Assembly (NCBI GenBank): GCA_963675135.1
Contig: OY776120.1
Coordinates: 19,682,001 to 19,746,000, forward strand
Direction: 5' to 3'
Length of the DNA: 64,000 bases
DNA from: Galeopsis tetrahit
Taxonomy: Eukaryota; Streptophyta; Magnoliopsida; Lamiales; Lamiaceae
The notes beneath the pieces are model-generated. The model searched no databases and was not told the origin of the DNA. It was given only the letters and a program-made list of their open reading frames with translations. A program made the translations under genes and the position numbers. The stretch's first letter is position 1. The number at the start of each line of letters is the position of its first letter. Below, in pieces: positions 1-10,319 of this stretch.

Positions 1-390
1 CTGAGTCTTCTCGGTTATCTTGCGCCGCCTCTGCCTCGCCGCGATGCTCTGCGCAGAGACGCCAGCCTTGTAGGGCAGGGGAGCAGGGAATTCAGGCAGG
101 GCGATTTCAGTGAGAGGATAATCTTGAATAAAACAGGGGCTGGGATTGGAGAACACAGGGGAGTAAAATTGGTCGAATTCGAAAGTAGGCTTGTGGCGTT
201 TTTGGCAATGGAAAGGCTCCTCCTCCTCCTCCTCCAAGTTTTCTGTTGCAATGGAGTTAAAGTTAAGGCTGTTGTCGGGGAGAAAAATGTCGTTGGTGTC
301 GAAGAAGCAGTCGTAATTCCACGTGACAGAGTCTGATTGGTCGTAATATGCAAACTCGGGGTCCCAGTTGGAGTAGTAGCTCAACGCCAT
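1..390 (-). CDS. bHLH transcription factor, N-terminal part (cut by window edge)
   Basis: Reading down from the ATG at 388-390 gives 130 open codons to the window edge. Residues 1-110 are acidic and rich in Asn, Tyr and Phe, with a run of five Glu near residue 55. Residues about 112-130 form the start of a basic helix-loop-helix DNA-binding domain (SAQSIAARQRRRKITEKTQ), so the helix-loop-helix lies beyond the edge. This type of basic region is seen in small plant bHLH proteins such as the Arabidopsis bHLH52/bHLH53 group; that assignment is by motif. The product would be a nuclear, dimeric transcription factor. One oddity: family members usually have Glu in the AARERRR motif, and here it is Gln. 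A splice acceptor lies 11 bases before the ATG and a TATA box further upstream, which supports this start. Confidence 0.85.
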   Translation of the reverse strand, partial: MALSYYSNWDPEFAYYDQSDSVTWNYDCFFDTNDIFLPDNSLNFNSIATENLEEEEEEPFHCQKRHKPTFEFDQFYSPVFSNPSPCFIQDYPLTEIALPEFPAPLPYKAGVSAQSIAARQRRRKITEKTQ

Positions 391-401
391 TGATGGAATA
401 C

Positions 402-480
402 CTGTGAATGAATTAGTAAGAATTATGTAGTAGTAAAAGTAGTAGAAATGGAGGGAGAATTAAAAGAAAGGGAAATAAAC
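402..480 (-). other. Probable intron in the bHLH 5' untranslated region
   Basis: On the minus strand the sequence reads CCTCAG|GTTTATTT at 481/480 and CATTCACAG|GTATTCC at 402/401, 11 bases before the bHLH ATG. That gives a 79-base GT-AG intron of normal plant size with a T-rich body. It is inferred from splice-site consensus only. Confidence 0.55.
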
Positions 481-614
481 CTGAGGAATTGAAGATTCTG
501 TGTGTTTATTATTAGAATCTTGAATATCAGTAGACCTCACTCAACAAAAGTACTTTATGCGTACGAGAGAAAGAGAGAAGAGACGTGGTTATGGAGGTTA
601 TTGGAGATAAAATG

Positions 615-621
615 GTCTTTA
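615..621 (-). promoter_or_regulatory. TATA box of the bHLH gene
   Basis: TATAAAG on the minus strand, about 225 bases upstream of the ATG and about 135 bases before the putative 5'UTR intron. A CT-rich stretch typical of plant transcription starts follows at about 560-595. Confidence 0.5.
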
Positions 622-1636
622 TAACGGGCAATTAACTGCCTCCTAATTATTAGCAACCAGGTATAGTTAATGGGTAATTAGGGTTACTAATTATATAACA
701 ACCGTTACTTCACCATCACGCATTTTCTTTTTCTTTATTATTTTCTCTATTTTAGTTTCTTATAATTTTCATTTTCTTTTTTTAAGGAAAATTCCACTGT
801 ATTCAGTAGTTGATTAGTAAATGATGGGATTTTTTTTTTTTAATATCCCACTCCTTGTAACAAATTTCGAATAAAAATTTAGTGATATTTAGTTCACTTC
901 AGGTGAGGATTAACCTAAATTAATGTGTAACCGTTAAGGTTTAATTTCTGATTTATCTTAAATTATTATATACACTTGTGTAATTATTCAATTGATTGCA
1001 CCCATTCTCTAATAACAAAATAATTGCAAACATTCCACAAAATCATTTTTTATAGGCGATTAGTGTGAACGTGTACCTCTGTTTCATAGAATTTTTGAAG
1101 CTCAGGATGTTTGTCATTTTATCTATTTTTTTTACATTTCTTCCTAAATTATTTATATAAATTTCTATAATTTTCTCATTTTAATTAAAAAAAATATTTT
1201 TTTGTTTTATCCTTCTCTTCCGTGATAATAGGATCTCTTTTTCTCTCATGATAGTGGGGTAAGTTGATATTTTTTTTATTTTTTTGTCTTATTAATTAAA
1301 AGGTAAATTTGTAAAAACAAAAAAATCACTTAATTTTAGAATTCCTCCGTTCTATCGTGCATTCCTCACGTATTTTTACTTCATTTTATACTTTCAAGAG
1401 AAGTTTATGATAGTGAAAAAAAAAACTATAGATCAAATAATTATATTGTGATAGAATTTAGTGAGATTGTACAATTTATAATTTAAATTCTGAAAAATAT
1501 AATCTAGAGACCATGAACACATAAACCAAACTAGATACTAAATGAGATAAAACAACCCAACCACCCTAGTCTATCAAACTAAACTAACCCTAAAAACAAT
1601 CAAATATTAACCGTTTTCTGCTAATTATATGATGGG
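622..1636. other. AT-rich intergenic DNA, no gene seen
   Basis: Upstream region of the bHLH gene. It has many stop codons in all frames and poly-A/T tracts. No RNA gene or complete transposon was recognised. Confidence 0.5.
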
Positions 1637-2809
1637 AAAATATCACTTTTGGTCACTGAACTTTACCACTTTTCACATTTGGTCACCCACATTTAATCAC
1701 TATCAAAATTGGTCACTCACTTATCACATAAAAATTGAGAAGAAGGGGTCATAATGAACCCCCACCCCCTACACAACCAACTTATCCACATAGATTTAAA
1801 AAAAAATCAAAGACCTTCGAAATGTGGTAAATGTGGTGGGTTGACACTTAAGAACTTGTCCTGAAAGAAAAATTAGTTAAATTGTGTTGATCATGTACTA
1901 GTTATGTACTCTGTTTTTATAATTATAGTGTGTAATTTGATGGTTTATAATTATTATATTCACTGGTTGAAAATTATTCAGCTTTTGTACTCTGTTTTGT
2001 TTTTTCAGACTCTTTTAATAATATTTTAATTACTGATTTTCATATTGAATTTGTATAATGATGGGAATATAAACTTATTTCAAAATAGTTAATTACTAGT
2101 GCAAAACACCGTATTACGGGGATAAAAAATGATAAAAAGAAAAAAAAAAAAGAATGATAAAAAGAAAAATTAAAAAATAATTTTAAAAATGAAAATTGAT
2201 ACTATAAATTAAATTATAATTATTTAAGAAATTTAAACGGATGAAGAAGTTATGAGGAGAGAGAAAACTAAAATAAACCGTTCAATTAAAAAATGCACAA
2301 ATTTAAGAAAAATAGAAAATTGAAAAGGAGAGATTAGGGAGAGCCACGTAGGAAAGAATTGATATATAAAGGTAGATTAGAATTCATTTCCCCATTTATA
2401 ATTATTACTAGTATGAGACTCGCGTAAATAATTACGCGAGATTATAAAAAAGAATAATTTAAACAGAAATTTAAAAGTTAAAAAAATGTAAAAAAGAGAA
2501 ATTAGAGGAAAGAGAAAATGAAGGAAACGGAGGAAAGAGAAAAATATTTAAAAAAATAAATCAAAATTACAAAATTTAAGAGATTGTAGAACGGAGTCTT
2601 TTTGAGAAGCCACGTCAACGTAATAAAATTCAGAATTAGTATATAAGGGAGATTTGGAGATAAATTCAGTAAAATTAAAAAAAAAAAAAAAAGGGTTTGG
2701 GTGCTTAGAGTTAAGGAATTAAAAGGAGGGAAAATAAAAGCCCGCGCTCAAAACCTCTTCTCCGTTAGTAAATGACGAATTCAAGTTCAGTGACCAAAAG
2801 TGATATTTT
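1637..2809. mobile_element. Non-coding DNA transposon with 27-bp perfect terminal inverted repeats
   Basis: The left end (1637-1663, beginning AAAATATCACTTTTGGTCAC) is repeated exactly, inverted, at 2783-2809. The motif TTTGGTCAC recurs just inside the left end (about 1668-1715), as in elements with subterminal repeats. The 1,173-bp interior is AT-rich with no significant ORF. The flanks (TATGATGGG on the left, ACTTTCCAC on the right) do not form a target-site duplication, so the superfamily is unassigned; Mutator-like is the first guess. Confidence 0.6.
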
Positions 2810-2950
2810 ACTTTCCACAGCCAAGATTCTTGTTTTGTCCTGAGAAACCCTAAAAGCAGTTCAAATATTTCCTGATCAAGTATTAATTACAAGTTTAAAA
2901 TCAACATCTGTAATTCTTACAAGTTAATAATCATCTCTATGATGCTCAAG

Positions 2951-4528
2951 TTAATGGCCTCTGCATACATGGGATGTTCTACGATCCGATGTTTTCGTAG
3001 ACAAGGTGTTCGACAAAATGTTGCACACACGATCCCAGCTTGGTTGTTTCCTGATCGATGAATCTGTGCAGATTAATCCCAATTCAATTATCTCCGACGC
3101 CTCAGAAACAATCTCCACCCTTTTCTTCATCCTTGTATCAATCAAATTCTCCACGTTTTCAGGGTAATTCAATCTCACCCACTTTCTAAATCCCATTTCT
3201 TTCTTCTCAAACTCTTCATGGGCCCTCCTATTCGTCACCATCTCCAATAAAAACATTCCAAACCTGTAAATTTCTGCAGATTTCGATGCTCTTTAGCAAG
3301 ATTTAAGACAGATAAAGTATGTGACATTAATTCTTGATTATTGGACTTACTCTTTGTACTGCTGTGATGCTCTGGATCATCAAGTTTGAATCTTGTTATC
3401 AATGGCTCTCCATCTTCAGACAGCATTATGTTTCTTGTTTTAAGATTGTACCTAACATCTGGCCATTCTTGTTGCAGGTAAGAAATCCCAGCTGCAATTC
3501 CTAATATAGCCTTCACCCTCTGCTTCCATGGCGGAACACAATTTACAAGCCATCTTTCAAGGCTCTGTTCTGCATCTATCCAATCAGTAACAATGGCTTT
3601 CAGTCTGCGGCTATTACACCACCCTAGTACAGTAACTATGTTTCTATGCTGTAGTTGAACTAAAACCTTCGAATGTTGCACAAATCGTCTTTGTTTCCGT
3701 CTCGACATTTCGTCCATATACACCTCAATTCTTACCAAACTTCCATCTCTCAGAACTCCTCTGTATAAACTAGCTCCACCACTTTTTCCCACCAAATTTC
3801 GATTCGAAAATCCATCCGTTGCTTCCTTCAAGATTGAAGGTCTAAACTTGTGAAAACTTGTCCTGAAAAAACAGAACCATCCCAAGAAAACCACCATTGA
3901 TATCACAGAAACCGGGAAACCAACAAAAAAGACCACAGCTTTGATCCTAAGCTCTCTGTGGTTCGGAAGAATACCCGAATGAACGAAGCTCGACGAGTTA
4001 AAACGATTGAAGAAGTACGTCTCCGAGATTCTACACTCGGAGAAGTGATTATAAGACAGGTTAAGATATGTTAGATTGGTAAGAAGGGAAAAATTCTGCA
4101 CAGGGAAATCACCAGATAAATTATTATGGCTTAAATCAAGTGACTGTAATTGAGAACAGTAAAAAATCTCAGCTGGAAAATTACCCTTCAAAGAATTGTT
4201 GGATAGGTGAATGAGAATGAGAGATAAAGTGGGGCTATTTTAGGATTGGAATGGAGATCTATTTTGGGAAAGGATTCGACGCAGTTGGGATTCTTGGAAA
4301 TGTTGCAACAATTGTGAACTTGAAGATTTGGACAAGATCAAAGGGTGTGGAATTGCAGTATCTGAGAGAAGGGTTGTTGATGCAATTGTTTGTGATTGTG
4401 GAGTTGAAATCAGGGGGTGGTTGCAACTTGTCAAGATCTTCAATTACTGTCGCTGTAAATATTACAGGAAATGAGATCGTTGCAGTAAAAAAATGGAGGA
4501 GATGATTTGCAGAGATGATGAATGTCAT
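2951..4528 (-). pseudogene. LRR receptor-like pseudokinase gene, broken
   Basis: The pieces run from an ATG at 4528 (hydrophobic N-terminus resembling a signal peptide, then ectodomain) to a stop at 2951. At about 4320 the frame shifts: the ectodomain homology continues in another frame (KNPNCVESFPKIDL), and a second break follows the YLSFSF segment at about 4220. From 4191 the frame is open: leucine-rich repeats (LQSLDLSHNNLSG, LTYLNLSYNHFS), a membrane helix (about residues 83-110 of that ORF), then a kinase-like domain. A 77-base GT-AG intron (3274-3350) joins it to the last exon (KIYRFGMFLLEMV...). The kinase fold lacks the VAIK lysine (VRIEV), the HRD motif (YNLKTRN) and DFG, so the ancestral product was probably a catalytically dead receptor. 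The frame breaks make this copy a pseudogene, though the 3' half could still be expressed. Confidence 0.75.
3274..3350 (-). other. Intron in the LRR receptor-like pseudogene
   Basis: Donor AAAGA|GTAAGT at 3351/3350 and acceptor CTGCAG|AAATTT at 3274/3273. This acceptor, rather than TTACAG ten bases further on, keeps the kinase frame (KIYRFGMFLLEM). Confidence 0.65.
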
Positions 4529-4660
4529 TCTGAATATTAATTTGCTGAGGATTACAGGCTTCTTTTTTCTTTTCTTTTTTTGTTGTTGTTGGAATTTGAA
4601 GACAAATCAAATTTCACAGACGGTTGAAGGCAGTTTTACAGCAGTTGTGGGTAAAATTAA

Positions 4661-5622
4661 GGCAACTTACAACTAGGTACATTCTGGAAAAATGTATAGC
4701 AACTAGGTACTACCTTCAACAAAAAACTTACAACTAGATACAAATGAGGACATGTAATGACCATTTTAACCCTTAGTTTACAACTTTTAAATAGTAGTGG
4801 CTCTCCAACACATTAATTTATTTGAATTTATTTATTTTCATAAATGTATTCAATTTGAATTTATTAATTCACGATTCTTTGAATTTATTTATTATTTTTT
4901 ATTAAATAAATAAAAATGTAGGAGCGTGTTTTCTTTAATATTTTCTATATATTCAAATTTATTTATTATTTTTTATTAAACAAAAAAATTGTAGAAATGT
5001 GTTTTCTTTAATAACAACCCTAATCTACGTTGTTGTCACGCGAGCTACGCAGATCGGTGAGTAGCGCCGCCTCGACAAACCATTCATCTGCAACGAGAAG
5101 CAGACGACGACGCAAACAAAATTGAGTTTGGACGCGGTGCTTTGGCTACTAGAGAAAGGGGTTGCGCGATAGTGACCACTCTACCACGGAGATAAACGAC
5201 TGCAGTGGTGGTTGCTAGGGTTCTGGCGACGACAGACGACACCGTCTTCAGAAGGGGTGGAGGTTTGGGTCTTCGGAAGAGGCGGAGAGAGGGGAAAATG
5301 AGTCTTCTTGAAACAAACTCCTCCATTAAATACGGCGTGACACCACCACGCAAGTTTGAAGGGAGAAGATGGGGCTACATATTTGTGAGAATGTTAGGTG
5401 GGTGGAGAGAGGGTTTTGGAGGGAGATAGACATTTGAATTTTGAAATGGGGGAGAGAAATGAGTGAGCATACTAATGTAAGAGTCTTATTCAACTTATTA
5501 ATTCAAAAGTGAGGGTAATTTGGTCAGATCACATATAATTTTGTATTGAATTGTAAATAAAAAAAAGTGTGTATTGGGTTGATATACATTTTTCCAAATG
5601 GTACCTAGTTGTAAATAAACTC
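4661..5622. mobile_element. Mutator-like non-autonomous element with 9-bp TSD
   Basis: The 9-bp duplication TAAAATTAA lies at 4652-4660 and 5623-5631. The ends are imperfect inverted repeats sharing TTACAACTAGGTAC and GGAAAAATGTATA (4667-4697 against 5582-5614). A 9-bp TSD is the hallmark of the Mutator superfamily. The interior has a GC-rich segment (about 5030-5420) that contrasts with AT-rich ends, like captured host sequence in Pack-MULEs. The ORFs in it are short on both strands and were not recognised. No transposase is present. Confidence 0.75.
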
Positions 5623-5851
5623 TAAAATTAACTACTCTCCGTCCCATACTTGATGACCTATTTTGCCATTTTGGTTGTTCCTTACTTGATGACACGTTAC
5701 CTAAAATAGCAAAAACACTTTTAAACAACCCCCTTAAAACATCACAATATTATAACAAATGTCATTACTTTATTATATTAAAGAGTAACTTTATTACTAT
5801 TTATTAAGTTGTAAAGTTTTTACTATCCCCACTTTATCTTTCAGAATATTA

Positions 5852-6147
5852 CTCCCTCCGTCCCGAAATTACTTGCATAGTTTGACCGGCACGTTGTTTA
5901 AGAAAAGTGGATTTAGTGGTTGAGGATGTAAGATAAAAGAGGGGTATTTTAGGTAATTTGATGATGTGTAAAGTGGATTTGATGATGTGTAAAGTGAAAT
6001 GTATGGAAAAAAGGAGTGGCAAATTTAAAAATAAAATGATGTTGTGAGGTTATTAATTTTGTGGGGTATTTCCATATTAAGAGTGTACAAGTAATTTTGG
6101 GACGTCCCAATAAGGAAAGTGTGCAAGTAATTACGGGACAGAGGGAG
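5852..6147. mobile_element. Stowaway-type MITE
   Basis: Ends CTCCCTCCGTCCC (5852) and GGGACAGAGGGAG (to 6147) are flanked by TA on both sides (5850-5851 and 6148-6149). The inverted homology extends inward (AAATTACTTGCA against TGCAAGTAATT). These are the TIR and TA target site of the Tc1/mariner-derived Stowaway group; the length is 296 bp. A further lone left end (CTCTCCGTCCCATACTTGAT at about 5635) lies just upstream without a partner. Confidence 0.85.
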
Positions 6148-6184
6148 TAATAAATAAGGGGGAGTTGCATCTAAAGACATCCCA

Positions 6185-8902
6185 CTAAGAGCTTAAGCTA
6201 ATAAATACAATTAAATTTGGAGAAACAATTAGAGACAAATTAGAAATGGTGGACACAATTACCCTTGCATTCAATATAATAGATATTTCGGAATTAGTCA
6301 AATTAATTTAAATTTTAAATTCCTAATCTAATTTCGTTTCTCGACATTTCAAACTCTTACTTTCCTTAATCACAACATTTTCAAAAAGTTTATGTACATT
6401 CAATGCAATCAAATTTACATATATCTTTGAGCTAAATTATCTCCATCTTCACAAAAACTATTTACGACGGAAGAAACTACCTTTTATATTCAATTACATG
6501 GTAATGTAGAATTAGTCAACCATAATTAATACACCTTCAAAAATTCAAAACATTTCTAAAATTCATTATGTTTTTTTAATCACGGTAATTTCATGCGCAC
6601 TGTTAATAATATTTTTTTTAATAAAATATTTATTAGCAAATATTAATAAATGATTTTTTTTTATTTTTTTTGCATCCATTTACTCGTAATTTTATAATTG
6701 CATAAAGCAACATGAAATTGTAGATTCTAATTGCATATAACAACACAAAAATTGCATAACACTTAAGTATATATTATATTACATTTACTCATAACACTTA
6801 ATATATGCAACAAAAATTGCATGTTGTATTATACATACAAATATATGCAACGAAAATTGCATTTTGTAATTACATAAGGCAACACCTAATTGCATGTTGT
6901 AGAATGGGGACTCCTTTTAGCCTAAGAAGATTTATTAGAGGCAACACTGTATTATTGGTCTGAGACACAACCAAAAACCTAATTAATTGCTTTGCATTTC
7001 TGGTAACTGCAACAAAGAAAAAACCAAAAGTTAAAATGGTTAGGCAGCCTTCAACGTATTTTCCATTCAAAAGTATGCAGGAACTATGTATCGATTCTTA
7101 CATACAGAAGAAACAAAAAAAAAAAAATAATAATAACATCAGAGTAGATACTCCATCTATTCACTTTTATTGAGTTTTTACCTTCTGATCTTGACAAAGT
7201 TGCAACCTTCTTACACACTACATATTAAATCTCTTACTACTTCTACATGAATTTTAGTTCATGGAAGATATAACTCCCATTCAAAACCACACGACTCATT
7301 TGTAGATAAAATAAGAAAAATTACAAAGAAACTTACAAATTGCATAGACAGTCATCTGATTCTAATCCTTTCAGACAATTTTGACATTTGATATCATCTG
7401 TTTCAGTGACGGACCCAGAAATTATAGATTGGGGGGCCCAGTTTACATTAATATAAAGACAAAATATTTATATATACAAAAAAAAAAAATTATTATAAAT
7501 TTTTCAATATATCTCATTTCATTAATTTAAATTTTAACGATTTTTATTATGTTTCGATTTTTATTATGTTTTGAAAGAAAGTAATTTTGGTTGTGCTAGC
7601 CTATAATAGGTGAAATAGTGTTAAAATTTAAGATACAACTTTGATCCGCTGAGACATTAGTCACTATTAGTCAAATGTAGAACTTAAAATATACTCCCCC
7701 GTCCCCGTACGTAGTGATTTGTATATTTTGATTAACTCACTTTTTAAGAAATATAAATTTAGTGGAGCGTGGATCAAATAAGTGAGAATCATTTTGGGTG
7801 ATTTAATAAAGTATAAAATAAATTTTGTGAGGTCTAAAAAAATTTAATGAGGTGTATTAATAAGAGAAAATATGGATATAAAATTAATAACAATTTTAAA
7901 AATAAAATGATACAGTAAATATATCTATTTTGTGAATTATATTTATATTTAAAAAAAATATATATATAGTACATATATATTAAAAAAAAAATGGTGGGGG
8001 GCCCATTGACCCCCTGTGCACTTACTAGGTCCGCCTCTGATCTGTTTAGAATTTAAAAGAATTTTAAGATAGATATCCATAAATGAAAACCAGAATCTTC
8101 ATTCTACATAGATATGAATAAGTAAATTAATCAAAACAGGAATCAAAATCAGAAGTTCCCAAAACCAAACAATTGCACGCATTCAAGTTAGTATCTCAAT
8201 AATAATTTCAATTTAAAGCAGAATTGAGTACTTAAAACTAGCTCACCAACAATATACAATCTCGCACTGGGGGAAGAAAATGAGTAATAATTTAACAGAA
8301 GCAAATACCCCAGAGCACATCACCATTAATAGAGAACATCAACAACAATAAAAACTGTTTAAATTATAATTTGCAAGGAGCAATTAGGGTTCCCACATTA
8401 TATCCAAATACTCAAGTATATAAAACGAATTTGAAGCACCAAAATTCAAAATTTAGCGAATCAGAAAGAAAATAACAGCGGCATATTATCCATTGCGGCG
8501 GCAGCGGGGGGGGGAGACTCGTGGAAACTGCTCGTTCGTCTCCGCCGCAAAGCGTAAGCCCGTTCAGTGCCATCACCAACAAAATAACCGACAAAGAGCA
8601 CGCAAAAGGTTCGTCGAAGATATGGAAGCCGCCGTCTTCGTAGAGAGATGGCAGGGGCCGCACGCGGTGGTTGAAGATGGCAGGGGCTTCCTTCGTTCAG
8701 TGACGGCGGCTATGGCAAAGGTAGGGTTTTGAAGGGATGAGTGAGAATGAATTAGTATTTTAACATTTTGAATTAATTATTGTAGGTTTTTACAAAGAAA
8801 GAAAGGGTATATTAGGTATCTTAAGTACTGATTTGGTCTTAATTGATTTGCTGAAATGTTTTGGTTTTAATTGTAGGAGGGGGTTGAATTTTAGCTCTTA
8901 AT
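6185..8902. mobile_element. Possible larger Mutator-like element enclosing a hAT MITE
   Basis: Sequence at 6185-6290 and the reverse complement of 8800-8902 share TAAGAGCT, TACAATTAAA, a CAATTAGAGACAAATTA-like block and ACCCTT in the same order with gaps, suggesting degraded TIRs. The interior has a GC-rich segment (about 8480-8730), as in the 4.7 kb element. No TSD was found and no transposase is visible. The rest is AT-rich with repeated ATATGCAACAAAAATTGCAT-like blocks (6710-6900). Confidence 0.3.
7404..8039. mobile_element. hAT-type MITE with 8-bp TSD
   Basis: An exact 8-bp duplication, ATCTGTTT, lies at 7396-7403 and 8040-8047. The ends CAGTGACGGACCCAG and CAGAGGCGGACCTAG (inverted) match the CAG-start TIRs of hAT elements. 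A GGGGGGCCCA block sits inside each end. The 636-bp interior is AT-rich and non-coding. It includes a Stowaway-like half end (CTCCCCCGTCCCCGTACG at about 7694), perhaps an older insertion. Confidence 0.85.
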
Positions 8903-9363
8903 GTATATAAACTCAATAAATAATTCATTCGTTAAAACCTGTGATCAATTGATTTGGGTCATCAAATATGAGATGGATGGGTCAAGTATGAGATGGAGTG
9001 AATACTTTTTTATCTTATGTGTGTGTCTCTGGAATTTCAGAGGTAATTTTTTTTTTTTAGATTTTATGATTTTTTTTGTGAGAAGATAGATTTTATGATT
9101 TTTTTTTTCGAACTTTATAGATTTTATGATCTTGGAAAATGAAATTTTGTAATGATTACAATATTTTTTTTTGGATGGGGCCGTTGTATAATCAAGTGTA
9201 TGGGGTCAAAGGCGGAAGCCCCTAAATTGATTTTTTTTTTATCTAAAAGAAAAAATAAATTAGCCTTAAATATTTTCGTTGCATTCCCCCTCCCCATCCC
9301 CATCCCCATCTCAAACTAAAAGTCCAGCCAAAAATTACAAAGCCCATTCGGTCATTTTCCAAT
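8903..9363. other. Intergenic, no gene seen
   Basis: T-rich low-complexity DNA with a short CCCCAT microsatellite near 9285-9312. Nothing else supported. Confidence 0.4.
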
Positions 9364-10319
9364 GGGTTTGACTATTTACACCTCCATTTCGGAGAGATGT
9401 ACTCTCCCGATTTATGCACTCCCCCAAAATTGGGTCATACCCTCCATAATTGTCATAAATACTCTTCCCTCCATAAAATTTCTATTACTAGCCACTCCCA
9501 ACCAAAACCTAATTTCCAACATCAAACTCTAATTTATTCTTCATCTTCTTCCCTCCCCAAACACCTTAACCACCCGCCGCCGATGCCCTCGCAGCCCCGC
9601 CGTCGCGTCCCCTCCATCTCCCCACTTTTTATTTTCTGAAATTTTTCCCCACCCCAGCCCTCTCCCCGTCCATCCGCCCCTTCCCCGGTACGACTGCGCC
9701 CCCCTTGCCCCCGCAGCCCAGCCACTGCCCTGGCCCCCCGCGGCCTGTGCCTCTCTCCCCCATTTTTTTTCTATGTTTTGTCCCACTCCCTCCCTCATTC
9801 TGTCGCGCTTTTTTTCTTTTTTTTTTTTGCATTTTTTGGGTTAGAGTTTTCTGCAGTTTTTTTTTTTAAATTTTCGACCATATAATATCGACCAAATACA
9901 CCTTCGTCGACAACAATGTATTTGGTCGACATTATATGGTCGAAAATATTAAAAATAAAATCGGTCAACCAGTGTCGACTATATACACTTTCGTCGAGAA
10001 AACGTTGTCAACGGGAGTGTATATGGTCGTTGGTCGAAATCTATAAAAAAAAAATCTGTAATTTTTTAAAGTATTTTTTGAAATTTTTTTGGATTTTTTT
10101 GGTTTGGTGGTTACCGAAAATGTGTCGACGGCGGTGGTCGAAAATATTGGTTGAGGGAAAAGGTAAAATAAATGACAATAGGGGTGCATTCAGTAAGGGG
10201 GTGCATCTAGTACATTGTATTTTAGTGAAGTGTATTTTTTATTTTTTACATGATTATTGTATTAACTAAATGAAAGGTGGGTGCATACATCTGAAATGGA
10301 GGTGTAAATAGTCAAACCC
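9364..10319. mobile_element. Mutator-like non-autonomous element with near-perfect 9-bp TSD
   Basis: The ends share GGGTTTGACTATTTACACCT and continue CCATTTC (9364-9390 against the reverse complement of 10293-10319). The flanks are TTTTCCAAT (9355-9363) and TTTCCCAAT (10320-10328), eight of nine matching. The interior has a CCGCC/CCCC-rich island (about 9550-9780), an inverted repeat at 9870-9947 and no transposase. The interior ORFs on both strands are composition-driven. Confidence 0.7.
9870..9947. repeat. Long hairpin, 31-bp arms with one mismatch
   Basis: The arm from 9870 (ATTTTCGACCATATAAT...) pairs with the arm ending at 9947 around a 16-base loop (9901-9916). There is one mismatch in 31. 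A weaker related inverted repeat (CGACTATATACAC against GTGTATATGGTCG) lies at about 9975-10029. It sits inside the 9364-10319 element. Confidence 0.8.

Noticed and set aside
15..353. Minus-strand ORF overlapping the bHLH gene in another frame
   Set aside because: The frame starting at 390 contains the bHLH basic region and extends through the edge; the overlapping ORF is a shadow.
4240..4505. ORFs on both strands over the LRR receptor ectodomain
   Set aside because: They are alternative frames of the broken receptor gene; only the frames with ectodomain and LRR homology were kept.
6710..6900. Tandem array of ATTGCAT-containing repeats
   Set aside because: Word spacing is irregular and the copies are short; called AT-rich filler rather than a defined satellite.
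9534..9832. Overlapping Gly/Arg-rich minus-strand ORFs
   Set aside because: Three frames are open at once because of CCGCC composition; no domain, no start context, inside a Mutator-like element.
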